The notes beneath the pieces are model-generated. The model worked only from the letters and a program-made list of their open reading frames with translations. It was not told where the DNA came from and ran no database searches. This document shows, in pieces, positions 44,740 to 56,308 of a stretch of DNA of 64,000 nucleotides. Source of the stretch: Capsicum annuum. Lineage: Eukaryota; Streptophyta; Magnoliopsida; Solanales; Solanaceae. The position numbers were made by a program, and so were the translations under genes. Position 1 is the stretch's first letter. Every line of letters starts with the position of its first letter. The stretch covers positions 151,071,034-151,135,033 of the forward strand of contig NC_061115.1 in NCBI RefSeq assembly GCF_002878395.1, given 5' to 3'.

Positions 44740-46900
44740 ATGTATCAGCCACGACTGCCATTCAGCTAAGCTCTCATCCTACACCATCATCAGAATCTTA
44801 GTCTAGGCCCATGCCTCACTAGATCCTATTCTCAAGGCTAGGCCACCAATAAAAAATGCATGAAGGTAACCACCACACTCTCTTAACACTTCCCAGACTA
44901 ATGAGATAGGAGAAGAGTCTAGTTCCAGTGCTAGTAAGGAAGATGCAGTCATCCCCTAGTTTGAAGAGGGGGCAAAGTCTAAGTCATGGAATGGAGATTA
45001 CAATTAAAATATGCCCTAATCTAATTAGGGTATAGATACTTTTGACGATACTAAGGACTCCTCTACATCAGCTTTTGTCATAGAGGTACAAGAGGCCATA
45101 TATATCTCAACCATACCAGTAGGTCAGGTTATTTAAAGGTGGTGCGTGGAGGACATACAACATATTTATGATTGGGATATTAAGGTTACTGAGTAGTGGA
45201 GGCCTCAGGGTAGCATTGTTGAGGATTCTCTCATTGGGCTCGCAACTTTAGCATTGATTCCAGACCTGAAGGTTATAATTAATAAATATAGGCACGAATG
45301 GATAGGGGAGTCTTCAGGATCTTACAACCTCGAAGTATTACGTGAGTTCTATACATCCTATATTGTACATATGATATGATCATGCTAGTTAGGATGGGAG
45401 CTTAGGATCATGCCTTACTGGTGGATACACTATTTATGGTTGTTTGAGTTTATTTATCTAAATTAATGATTTGCAGATTCTTATTTGGACTAAAGTTTTT
45501 GGTACCGTTGACTACAAATGTATTCGACTATAGGATGAGGATAGTGAAGAGTTGAAGAATGATGAGAGATCCTGATCAGTGAGATAGGAGAAAGGAGTAC
45601 GTGATATAGGTGGCTCTATAAATTGTTGAGCTTATAGTCAACGCCCCTTGGGTCTAGGGGAAGGTAGATATAAAGAGGTCTTACTTGTACATTACAATGA
45701 AGTTTTGTTGCTCCATAGTAAGGCATATATTGAGTGCCATATTTTTTGATAATGCACTTATATGGGATCAGGTAGTATTAGTTTCCAACATTATAGATGG
45801 CTATGACATAGATTTTTCCTTATGGATTCTAGATGAGATTCATAAGAGAGAGCTTTTTATGAGATCAGAAATATTTCTTTTCTCTTCTTTATCAAGAGAC
45901 TATGAAATGTGGCAAGGGTATCAGTATTACTAGATATTGATCACTATCTTAAGGCTACCCTCATGTCTTATAAAGGGTTAAATTATTATGACACCAACCT
46001 AGTTGCATTGAAGAAGGCACAACCTTCTAATTTTTTAAGAGTGGACCTCTTTAATGAGCATTTAGAGTCGGTTGAGAAAGTTAATATGCTGACAGTGGGT
46101 GATGATGTTGAGATAGGCAGCCATTGGGTAGAGACTTCAGCTACTGAGGGTAGTGAGGGAGCTACAGGCCCTTTATCTGCAACTTCTACTTTTATAGAGG
46201 CCCATTTCCCGCCGGTTCCATGAATGGTTACATTATTAGGAGAGTTTTTGTAGTAATGGTGGATAGTCAGTAGGAGTTAGTAAAGCACCAGACACACGCT
46301 AAAACCTAATTGGCTAAGTTATTTGGTAAAATCTAGCCTTGGGTGTGGATTACTTCGGAGGTATCATAGGTGCGAGTGGATTCGAGGATATTAGACTCTA
46401 TAGAGTGATTTAAGAGATAAGTGCATGGACGGATCAACAATTTTTAGATTCAGATGGGATAGAAACTCTGCGAGGCTCAGGTGCCTAACTTATCTAACCT
46501 GCACGTAGAGGTGGACACCTTGACATCGAAGGTTTGTAGATTAGCTGAAAGCCATGCTTCTATCATCCCTCATTTTCTACCTTCCATTACATAGCCTCTT
46601 CCTACACAACCGCCATTGATGTTTTATTTTCTTGTTGATGTAGATGAGGCCTAGAGTATTAGGGCCAAGAGAGAATGATACCATGCTGAGCAGAGTGATA
46701 GCTCAAATGAGTTTGCACGGGACCTGAAGAGGGACGCTAAAAATTATGTTATCCAACGATATATTGATAGAAGTAAGCATGCCGAGTATAGGTTAGGTGC
46801 CTCATCTAGTTTACCACCACCACTGCCTCTAAGAAATTCCACTAATGTGCATCTTGTTGCCCCAGATAGAGTAAGGCCACATCTGATACCTAGATCATCT
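44740..46900 (+). pseudogene. Transposase_32-like plant transposon protein downstream of Athila-like pol
   Basis: The ATG at 44740 opens MYQPRLPFS before an early stop. The recognisable core lies at 45150-46230: VNAPWV, KVDIKRSYLYITMKFCCSIV, RHILSAIFFDNALIWDQVVL, NIIDGYDIDFSLWILDEIHK, then after a one-base shift LITILRLPSCLI in one frame and MSYKGLNYYDTNL in another. This order fits my recollection of PF20167 (Transposase_32), a plant-specific domain of unknown function found with Athila-type elements. The longest open stretches are 82 and 104 codons. A Ser/Pro/Gln-rich tail with PLPTQPPL-like composition follows. Function is unknown; transposase is only the family name. Confidence 0.62.
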
Positions 46901-48449
46901 CAGGTATATCCCTATTCCCATGTATTATTTCTTTTAATAGTATGCATTGGAGACAGTGCACTAGCTTTTAGTTGGGGTGGGGGTGTACCAACTACTCGGG
47001 GTTTTTATTGCTGTATCTCTTTTCCAAAAGTATGCTATAACAGTTGAGCTAGCATGTTTAGGTTTTTATTTTGTGTTCATGATATGTGTTATGTCTTGTG
47101 TTCATTGACTAGGAGAACAAGAAGGAACTTTTGTGCAGTATAATCTTAATTTTTTTGTGTTTTAACGTGGTTTAGAGAAAAATGACCCCCCTCCTAAAAC
47201 TCTTGTGAACTGTATGCATCAATATTTATTGTTATGACCATTGTTTAATCTTTTTATTGTATTAGTATAAGGGAAAAACTAATGGTAGATTAGAATTGCA
47301 TAAATCTGATAGGTAGTAGTTTTTAATGTAACACTGTACCATGTGTGTAAGGTGTTTTCCTAGTTCACTTTGAATTTTTAATCTAGAACTTTCTCGGTTA
47401 GTCTTGCATAGGTTGTCGGATAGTTGGTTGGGATGTTACAATAGGCCAAATTTTAATAAGTCCACTCGTATCCTAAAAGACCAACCAAATAAGAATAGGC
47501 ATCCCATGATCCCTAATTTAAGCATAAAGTGACCTATTTTTTTAACCTTTTTATCTTCCCACATAAATTACAATGAACCTATTTTTATCCTGGTCCCTAC
47601 TTAGACACTGCATACCTCAACTCAGGCAAATCGCCTAAATTAACGATAGTTATCATAGAGGTTCATAGTTAAAGATAGGTATAAAGAAAGGTTTTTAATA
47701 AAAGAAATAAAAGTAAGGTTGGGTGAGGTAGAATAGGGCGAAAATGAGAAAAAAATTTTAAAAAGGAAAGGGCGAGAAAAATGAAAGAAAAAGAAATAAT
47801 AAATGCAGAGAATGAAGAAAACTACACCCATTCTGAATAGTAATAAAGGAGAAAATGGAGAATAAAAGAATCATGGTTAAGAAGTGAAGACATAAATATA
47901 AGTGTAGTGTCAAGGAGGGTGAGTCACTATTTCCCATATATACCATACATGCTCCCAAGACTATATTACACACCGAGAAAAGTCCAATAGTAATCCCAGC
48001 CCAACTATCCAGAAAATTAAGGGACGGACTATAAAGGTAAGCCTATAGTATTTCATGCACATTTTAAGAACTTATTTGCAAGCATGAGTGTACTGATATA
48101 GTCCCTGCATTGATTTTGTATTGTGATCCTGTGAGAGTTAGGACTTCCTGATGTAAGGGTACATGGAGTGCATTGCTATCTACTTATTTGTCTGGGTAAT
48201 GACAAGTGCAAACATGGTTGATTGTTTATTGTTAATCTGATGTCATCACTCGATTCCTTTTGAATCACGCTATTGTGCTACAAGGATACACATAGTTGTT
48301 TTGAAAGTTCGCATAGAAGGGAATATAATATTTGAGTTAGAATTAATAAATTTACTTTTGTAGGTGACTTAGGTTTTTGTAAGTTAAGCATCATATTTGT
48401 CTAGTGTGTGTTTGTTGCCTGAGGACATTCAAATATTTTAAGTTAAGGG
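46901..48449 (+). other. Athila-like 3' untranslated region and polypurine tract
   Basis: No coding. GGAGACAGTGCACTAGCTTT followed by GTTGGGGTGGGGGTGTA at 46950-46988 is typical of the region after Athila-like ORFs. 47685-47870 is A/G-rich on the plus strand. The end TGCCTGAGGACATTCAAATATTTTAAGTTAAGGG (to 48449) matches the family form GAGGACA..AAA.GTTTAAGTTGGGGG, the polypurine tract before the 3' LTR. Confidence 0.6.
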
Positions 48450-48568
48450 TGTTAATTTTTCATGGTTTCATGGAACTTTCGATGCCTAAAACATGGAAAT
48501 TGTGTAGGAACTTGGGAATGCTTCTTAGATATGATGTGCATTTGTGCTCATTTTACAGGAAAATATTA
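48450..48568 (+). repeat. First 119 bp of the Athila-like 3' LTR
   Basis: Begins TGTTAATTTTTCATGGTTTC directly after the polypurine tract and is cut at 48568 by the inverted LTR that follows. The remainder of this LTR is not found in the window. Confidence 0.5.
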
Positions 48569-49860
48569 TGAGCAGCACATACAGGTGTACGTGGTTATAC
48601 AAGTAATATAGGATTGAGAGTCCTGATATTGTACCCACAGGGACTTGGGGATTTACTTAGTAAATTATACTAATACTAAATATTTATTAAAGAGATATAT
48701 TTCAAAGATAAATTTATAAATTAACTAAATGAAATAAAACAAAAAGAAAATAACTAATGAATAATTAAATAATAGAAGAGTTGATTTTACGCAATCAATA
48801 AATGAATCAATCTAGGATTATGGATTTTCTAACAAACATGTAGAGCATCAATTTCATCAATTTATTTAATTATCTAGTAGTTGATTTACATGATTGATTG
48901 TATGGTAATGGTTTTTTGAACCTCTAATCATCCATCCAAATTGACCTCATGACTACGTCATTGAGCGGGGACGTAACAACCCAATCCGAATGCGTTTATA
49001 TATCGTCCCATTTTGAAAACAAGTAGACGATCTAGGTATGTTCCTATCCTAGCCACAAATCATTTCATGATTTTACTAAAGTAAATATCTTACTCTCTTT
49101 ATTCTTTGTTCTATCTCATTGATTCTTCTTTCGAATTCACAATAAGAAATTAAATTTATTTTAATGGTAGCTAAACATTAAAATAGTAAGCACAAAAATA
49201 TAAGAACAACTACAATGATAATTAAATAAATAAAATAAACAGCCACTAATAATGATTTAATTAAATACCATAATCCTAGAATGTGATGTTTAACTCCACA
49301 TCGACATGGAGCAATTACAACAAATCATCCAAAGAAAAATATAAAATAAATTAGAAAGGAGAAGAAAATTGAAATCAATTTTCTCCAGCTTCCATGAAGG
49401 CTTTTAGTTCTCTCAAGGTCAAAAGTTATGTAAAACCTTATTTTATGAAGTATTTATAGGTGTAGAAGAAAAAATAAAATAATTGAGTCCAAAATGGACA
49501 AAGATAAATTAAAGCAAACTAGAGAGAGTCATAAATTAAAGTGAACTAGAGAGAGTCAGTGTGTCACGCCCCAATTGCAGGTAGTCATTGGAATGGAAAA
49601 AATTTGAAATTCATATAGGGTCATTTTTTATTATTTTAATAAATTTATTTCATTAAGTTGTCTGCTTGATTTTCTTCTGTAGTCTTCCGTCTTTAATTTG
49701 TTTTAGCTTCAAATTGATTCCTCTTCACGCCATTTTAATTCTGCACTTAATGTATAATATTAGGCATAATACATAAAAATTAATGCTCAAAAAGAAAAAA
49801 TAAAAATACTAAATCCGAGGTAAATATTGACTAAAAATATATAATTTTGGCTAAACATCA
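48569..49860 (-). repeat. Athila/Tat-like LTR (minus strand), 1292 bp
   Basis: The minus strand starts TGATGTTTAGCCAAAATTAT at 49860 and ends ATGTGCTGCTCA at 48569. Outside it on the right the minus strand reads ACTCGAGGACGAGCAATATTC followed by GTGTGGTGTGG, the polypurine-tract end of an Athila/Tat-type element, so this is a 3' LTR. Near its end is AAATCCCCAAGTCCCTGTGGGTAC...GTACACCTGTATGTG, typical of LTR 3' ends in this group. It is a different family from the LTRs at 7700-9075 and 56309-59790. No gene. Confidence 0.72.
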
Positions 49861-52430
49861 CCACACCACACGTAGAATATTGCTCGTCCTCGAGTAATTA
49901 TTAAAGCTTATCTCAACAAATAAAGCTAAGAACGCCATCACTTTGGTTGATACAAAACATCAAGTACATTATGCAATAAATACAAACAAACTACAAACCC
50001 CTAACCTCCTACCTCAAAGACGGACTCTAACTCATCAAAGTTAAACCTGCTCACCTACTCATTTCAAAGAAATCTAATAACATCACCTATCTATCATGAA
50101 ACAAGTTCCCTCACAAGAAAAAAATAGTCCGCACACTTAATTCAAAAGAGTGAATATTATGTAAGGACTTAGCCTCAAAGAACAACTTTTACCCTCACAA
50201 AAGAATTCACGTGATGCACGAAGAACCATAGGCTTGCCCATTATGTATATCTCCACTAAATATGTATGCTCACATAGAATCAAATAGGAATTTAAATGAA
50301 TTGTAATGTTGGATAGGGGACGGGTAGGAAAACTATATAATAATGACTTGTACTTCCCTAAGCACTTTACACTTTTAGACTTCATCACCCATTATTTTCT
50401 CCCCTTTATTATCAGCCCTCTCTTCATTTATTATTTTAACTGGTATTCTTATCTTGTCAAGAATGCTTTAAATATTTGTTTAAACTCTTTTTTTATTTTT
50501 TATTTCTCATGTCACATTCTCTCAAAGAGGGTCTTTTCATCACTTTGCAACTATCATTGATTAACTTTTTAACACTCAACCACTTTGTTTCTTTAGATTT
50601 AAAAAATTAGTCATAGTCTATATTACAATGCACAAAGAAGCAGCGTGCAAAAACTAGGGACTCAACAAAAGGGTCAAGGAAAAAATATGACTACCAACAA
50701 AAGGCTACAGGCTCAAAGGGGCTAACTAGTGGTATAATATTTGAAAAGGATAAAATTCAACAAGAAAAATCAAAAAAAATCTATTTTCATATTCTAAACA
50801 AAACAATGTTTTTATTTCACTTCATTAACATACAGGGCAAGTTCTAGATTGAGATGCAAAACATGGAATATGTAAGAAATTCTCACCACACATGACACAA
50901 GTATCAATTAAGATGGATCAATTCCACTTCTAAGATAGAGGGTCATAACGAACTATAAAATAGGATAAGCAATATATAGATTCATAACCATAAGCCTAGG
51001 TCTCAACAAAAGTTTGTTATTTTATTTATATTACTGCACTCACAAGAAAGTACTCTTCAAACTCAGGCCTAAATTTCTTGTAACACACAAGTTAACAAAT
51101 GTGGTTTTTTCTTTTCTCTCCAATAAATAAATAAATAAAAAAATAATTAGATTTACGCCTAAATTTTAAAAGATACTCAGTTCAAAGGGACTCCCTCGAA
51201 AAAGAATCAAAAAGAAAAATCAAGGGATGAACAAATTATGCTCTAATAAAGATAAAAAAGTTAAAAACCAACAAAATTAATCTAATCTAAAGAATAAAAT
51301 AAAAATCTTTTGTTTTTTTAAGCTTTCTCATTTTTTTTTATTTTTTTCTTAAACCTAAAGCAAGCTATCAAATAATATTAATTAAAAAAAATCTTATACC
51401 ATACTTCATCTTAAACGAGTATCGAATGGCATCCCACCCCACACCTAAAATCATGCTTTGTCCCCTAAGTAACAAATAAAGCAAATAAGGGTTAAAGATA
51501 CACCCTAAGGCCCTCTAAGACCTAGCTAGAGGCATGTTTCCTCAATTTTCATCATGGATTGCGCGCACCCTATATTTAAACTTAAATGTGTTCCTTATCT
51601 CCAAGTTTTGGATACTCATACTTCCTTTAAATATGGAAAAACAAAAACAACAAAAGCAAGTGACACTAAATTAAAAACAAAAAATAAAAAAATAAAACCT
51701 ACTTTCTAAATGTTGGATTGCCTCCCAACAAGCACTTAATTTAATATCGCGGCATGACCTATCAACTTTTTCCTCCACCATAAGGATATGGATTTCACCC
51801 CCAACATTGCATCAATCTTTTTGATATGTTCGGAGGTTGGTGGTACAAATATATGGGGCTCAAATAATAGATCTTTGAACTTCTTGGCCCTTAATTGAGG
51901 AATATAATTTTTTGGGTTTGGCACAAAAATTCAAGAATACAGACACATTCTTCCTCCTCCTTACACTCTTTCATAGGATAGTTGGCTCAATTAATATCTC
52001 ACTATCTAAGGACAATGCGAAAATGATAGGAATGAGATCCAATATGCCCTAACTCATGAATTGTATTATCATTTACATCCTTATTGTACTCTTTTCAACA
52101 ATGACAACATCCATAAAAATATAGTTGTGTCTTCTTATCCTCACACAACTTATCACTAATTTGTTGGGCATTAAATGCATCAACCGTTGTATTCAACTCA
52201 ACATTCAAGTTATAAATGCCCAAGTCAAACTTTTCAACCTCTTGTTTAAGTTCAACTCTTTCTTTCATGATGTGTGTTATCCCATTTATAATTGTCTTAA
52301 GGCAACCCTCATATTTCTCTAACATTTTTCTACAAGGATTCATGCTATCAAAAGCATAAGTATTATTAGTATTATGGAGAACATCTTTCGAGTTATGCAT
52401 GGTACTAAGGTAAAGGGTTTGGAATTTACT
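49861..52430 (-). other. 3' internal region of the Athila/Tat-like element (minus strand)
   Basis: Strongly AT-rich, with no identified domain. Read on the minus strand, GGCATGCC...-type coding is absent, but GTGCTTGTTGGGAGGCAATCCAACATTTAGAAAGTAG at 51698-51740 is the usual sequence just after the last ORF of such elements. Upstream of it an open frame of 62 codons (51736-51924) with WWRKKLIGHAAI and another of 101 codons (52095-52400) with a coiled-coil-like composition are probably remains of its last ORF; I do not recognise either. The polypurine tract abuts the LTR at 49860. Confidence 0.5.
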
Positions 52431-53200
52431 TCTTATTAGTTAAAGAATGTGGTGTGCCAATGGTACAAGAAGTGGGAGCGGCTTAGGGGTGATAATATTG
52501 AGTAAGCTTTGTGGGAGGATTTCTCTAGTGCCTTTCTTGAACACTTCTTTCCTCAAAAGTTGAGGGAGGCAAAAGAGGAGGAGTTTCTGAATTTTAAGCA
52601 AGGAAGGATGCCAGTGAAGGAGTATGCCTTGAAATTCCACTCGTTGTCTAGATATGCTCTTGAGCTAGTGTCTAGCATGAGTTTTAGAATGTGGAAATTT
52701 GATTTTGGTTTGTCTCATGAGTTGATTTTGGAGAGCAAAGTTGCCTTATTGAACAAGGATATGGACGTCTTTAGACTTGGGGTGTATATGCAATAGGCTG
52801 AGAAGGAAAATAAGAAGCAAGAAAATATATGGGAGAGGCAGAGTAAGAAGTTTTAACACTTAAATTAGGGTGGAGGTTAGTAGTAGAGTGGTAGAGATGG
52901 TAGGAAATGGTTTAAGAAGATGTGAGGCAATTCGGGTTCTTATTCAATATCTAGTGCTCCTTATCCGAAGCCATCCAAAGATTATTATTTTTAGAGTGGT
53001 GATGGTTCTAGGGAATAGGGTGCCTAATCTTTGGCCAGTGGGGACTAGTCAGCTCTGTCTTATCCTCTTTGTAGACTATATGCTTGGTTCCAACTTGGCA
53101 TCTATGATGAGGGGAAGAATTTGTTTTTTAATTATGGAAAATTGGGACATATGCTGAGGGATTGCCTTAGGGGAAAGGTTTATTTGGGGGATAATATGGT
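52431..53200 (+). pseudogene. Del-like gag, C-terminal half
   Basis: Starts in the capsid at LKNVVCQWYKKWERLRGDN, then the open stretch SSAFLEHFFPQKLREAKEEE, FLNFKQGRMPVKEYALKFHS, LSRYALELVSS (52509-52796). The Gln/Lys-rich linker follows, then the zinc knuckle at about 53115-53160, read as FFNYGKLGHMLRDC: both Cys of the CX2C pair have become Phe and Tyr while His and the last Cys remain. A TAG and a frame change separate the parts. Confidence 0.82.
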
Positions 53201-53289
53201 TAAAGTTGCTACATCATCAACTCTTGCTCCAAGGAGTGCCACATCTAGTACCGACACAGGTTGAAAATGCTTATATGCTCTTACTACCC

Positions 53290-53675
53290 GTTAGGAGTTT
53301 GAGGCATCGCCTGATGTCATCACTGGTATGTTGAAACTCTTTTCACATGATGTGTATTGTTTACTTGACCCAGGGTCTACTTTTTCTTATGTGACCCCAT
53401 TTGTGGCTGTGCATTTTGGCTTCAGTGTCAAGTGTATTTTGGACCCATTTTTTGTTTCTACCTCAGTGAATGACTTTGTGATTACTAAAAAGCTTTATAA
53501 GGGCTGTGTGGTGTCTGTTGGTGGTAGGGAAACTTTGTTGGATCTATTTGAATTAGAAATGTTAGATTTTGATGTCATCTTGGGGATAGCTTGGTTGCAT
53601 TTTTGCTATGCATCTTTAGACTGTTGGAACCGCAAGGTCATAATCAAATTCCTTAATAAGCAAGTTACTAAGTAG
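53290..53675 (+). pseudogene. Del-like protease domain, open for 115 codons
   Basis: The domain is open from 53328 to the TAG at 53673-53675. Active site DVYCLLDPGSTFSYVTPFVA, then VSVGGRETLLDLFELEMLDF and DVILGIAWLHFCYASLDCWN, the C-terminal block with ILGM changed to ILGI. All catalytic positions (D, S/T, G spacing as DPGST) look usable, which makes this the best-preserved protease in the window, but it has no intact gag or RT attached. Confidence 0.85.
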
Positions 53676-53689
53676 GAAAGGAGTTCCTT

Positions 53690-55280
53690 AATGCCTAAAT
53701 AAAGGTTCATGTCATATCTTAGAGCCCAATAATTGATTTCCAAGGGGTGTATTCATCATCGAATGTGGGTTAAAGATTCTAACTCGGAGGGTCATCCTTT
53801 ATGATCTGGTATCATAGTTAGGGAATTTTTGAGATTTTTCCTGATGATCTTCCTGGTGTTCCTCTAGGTAGGGAAATTAATTTTGTGATTGATCTTATTC
53901 TGAACACTTGCCCTATCTTTGTCCCTCTTTATAGAATGGCTCATGTTGAGTTGAAGAAACCTAAGGAGTAGTTAAAGAATCTTCTTGATAAGGGTTTTAT
54001 CCGCCCTAGTGTCTCTGCTTAGGGTGCTCCCATTCTTTTTATGCGTAAGAAGGATTGTTCCATTTGAATATGTATTGATTATCGTTATTTGAGGTAACTG
54101 TGAAGAATAAGTACCCTCTTCCTAGGAGTGATGATCTGTTTGACCAACTTCAGGTTGCTAAGTATTTCTCTAAGATTGACCTCTGGTCGGGTTATCATCA
54201 GATTGATATTAGGAGGAGGATATCCTTAAGATTGCCTTATGTGCTCGGTATGGCCATTATGAATTCTTAGTTATGTCTCTTAGGTTGGCCAATGCCCGGA
54301 CAATATTTATGGATCTCATAAATTGAGTATTCTGTCAATTTTTAGATTTATTCGTGATTGTGTTTATAGATGATATTTTGGTATATTCAAAAAGTGAGGT
54401 AGATCATGCCAACCACTGTCGTGTTGTGTGTGCAGAGCCTAAAAGATTAATAATTTTATTCTAAGTTTTCGAAGTGTGAGTTTTGGTTAAATGTAGTTAC
54501 TTTTCTAGGTTGTGTTGTTTCTAGTGAAGGGATCATTACATCCATAGAAAGTTACAGCACTTAAGAAGTGGCCAAGACCCATGACTCCAATCGATATTCA
54601 GAGTTTCTTTGGTTTAGAGGGTTATTATAGGAGATTTGTGGAGAGCTTTTCATCGATTTCTACACCTTTGACTAGGTTGACTCAAAAGAAGGTGAAGTTT
54701 CTATGTTTTAATCCTTGGGAAGGGAGTTTTGAGAAGTTGAAAGATAAATTGGCTTCTGCTTTAATTTTGACCTAGCTTGAGGGTAGTGATGGTTTTGTGA
54801 TTTATTGAGATACGTCCCGTATGGGATTTAGTTGTGTTTTAATGTGGCATGATAGGGTGGTATCATATGTTTCTAGATGAATTATCCAACTCATGATTTA
54901 GAGTTGTTTGCTATGGTGTTCGAATTGAAGAATTGGTGGCATTATCTATATGGGGTCCATGTTGACATCCTTTTAGATCATAGGAGTCTGCAATATGTAT
55001 TTACCCAAAAGGAGTTGAATCTCATGAAAAGAAGGTCGCTTGATTTTCTCAAGGACTATGACATAAGTGTACATTATCATCCAAGCAAGGCTAATATGGT
55101 TGTTGATGCTCTTAGCAAGTTATCTATGGGGAGAATGTCTCACATAGAGGATGAGAAGTGGGACTTGGTAAAGGATATTAACAGTTTGGCTAATCTTGGA
55201 GTTTGTCACTTAGATTCAGAAAATGGTGGTGTATTTGTGCAAGAGGTGGTAGAGTCATCTCATGACATTGAGGTATAGGA
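53690..55280 (+). pseudogene. Del-like reverse transcriptase and RNase H
   Basis: RT blocks in order: GREINFVIDLILNTCPIFVP, LLDKGFIRPSVSA then TAG at 54020-54022 where the family has Trp, then [40 protein letters not shown], and the catalytic [20 protein letters not shown] (about 54348-54408). The thumb follows as TPIDIQSFFGLEGYYRRFVE. RNase H is open for 133 codons from 54877: [40 protein letters not shown], then YHPSKANMVVDALSKLSMG. Stops and indels separate the blocks. Confidence 0.87.
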
Positions 55281-56308
55281 GAAGCAGGTGTTGGACCCTA
55301 TCTTGATGCAAATAAAAAATGATATGGGTGGGTAAAAGGTAATGGCTTTTGATATTGGTGGTGATGGTATCTTAAGGTACCAAAGGAGGTTTATGTTCCC
55401 GATGTGGATGGGTTGTAAGGTAAAATGTTTACCGAAGCTAATGAGTCACGTTATTCGGTTCATCCTTTTATGATGAAGATATATCACGACCTTAAGGAGA
55501 TCTATTGGCAGAATATCATGAAGAGGGATATTGCTAATTTTATGGCTATTTACATGCTATGTCAACAAGTGAAAGTGGAATATTGAGGCCTGGTGGGTTG
55601 TCTCAAGAAATATAGTTGCCTGTATGGAAATGGGAAGTGATAAATATGGATTTTGTTATAGGCCCTCCGTGATCTTGGAATCAGTTTGATTCTATTTGGG
55701 TCTTCATGGATAGGATGACCAAGTATGCTCACTTCTTTCCAGTGAGGACAAATTATTCTGCAGACGATTATGTGAGGTTTTTTATTTAGGAGATCATGAA
55801 GCTGCATGGTACTCCCGTTTCTATTATTTTTGATTGGGGTACTCAGTTCTCATCTCATTTTTGGTGGTCGTTTCAGTGGGGTTTGGATACTAAAGTGACC
55901 CTTAGCATTGCTTTCCATTCGTAGAAGGATCGACAAGTTGAAAGGACCATTCAGAATTTAAAGGACATGGTTTGAGCTTCTGCAATTGGATTTGGTGGTA
56001 GTTGGGTTGACTACTTACCTCTGGTAGAGTTTGCGTACAATAATAGTTATCATTCTATCATTGGTATGGAACTATTTGAGGCTTTGTATGGTAGGAGGTG
56101 TAGATCTCCTATTAGGTGGTTTGAAGTTTGTGAGGTAAAGTTGTTCGATCCTAATTTAATTCATCAAGCTATAGAGAAAGTAAAGGTGATCCAGGATAGG
56201 CTTAAGACTGTCCAAAGTCATCAAAAATCTTATGCGGATGTGCGATGGAGAGAGTTAAAGTTCGATGTGGGTGATTGGGTGTTCTTAAAGGTTTCTCCCA
56301 TGAAGGGA
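55281..56308 (+). pseudogene. Del-like integrase, truncated
   Basis: The zinc region retains IYWQNIMKRDIANFM and LCQQVKVEY, but the first Cys of the CX2C pair is replaced by Tyr. The catalytic triad is complete and in one frame: Asp at 55649-55651 (INMDFVIG), Asp at 55832-55834 (IFDWGTQF) and Glu at 55940-55942 (RQVERTIQ), with exact DD35E spacing; a TAG lies between at 55923-55925. The C-terminal part is open (56066 on): MELFEALYGRRCRSPIRWFE, HQKSYADVRWRELKFDVGDW. It stops before the chromodomain. Confidence 0.87.

Larger units (their letters stand above)
23150..48568 (+). mobile_element. Athila-like Ty3/gypsy element, interrupted by two other elements
   Basis: Plus-strand order: gag C-terminus and protease (23170-24470), RT and RNase H (24690-26280), integrase (26281-26533 and 31630-32645), spacer (32646-33302 and 43982-44739), Transposase_32-like ORF (44740-46900), 3' region, polypurine tract (about 48438-48449) and the first 119 bp of an LTR. 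Removing the two inserts with one copy of each target duplication brings matching halves together. No 5' LTR or gag start is present, and the 3' LTR is cut by a minus-strand LTR at 48569. Confidence 0.82.
52431..56308 (+). mobile_element. Del/Tekay-like gag-pol fragment without LTRs
   Basis: A plus-strand run of gag (from mid-capsid), protease, RT, RNase H and integrase up to the start of the integrase C-terminal domain. Both ends are truncated: left against Athila/Tat-like sequence near 52430, right inside VFLKVSPMKGV at 56308 where Athila-like leader sequence begins (GATAATGCTCACCTATACCAT). No LTR, PBS or polypurine tract belongs to it in the window. Confidence 0.82.

Noticed and set aside
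44740..46900. Reading this ORF as evidence for a cut-and-paste DNA transposon
   Set aside because: No terminal inverted repeats were found around it, and it lies in line with Athila-like pol and a 3' polypurine tract; the word transposase is only a family label.
47640..47973. Minus-strand open frames rich in Phe, Ser and Leu that look like membrane segments
   Set aside because: They arise from an A/G-rich plus-strand tract in an Athila-like 3' UTR; composition alone explains the hydrophobicity.
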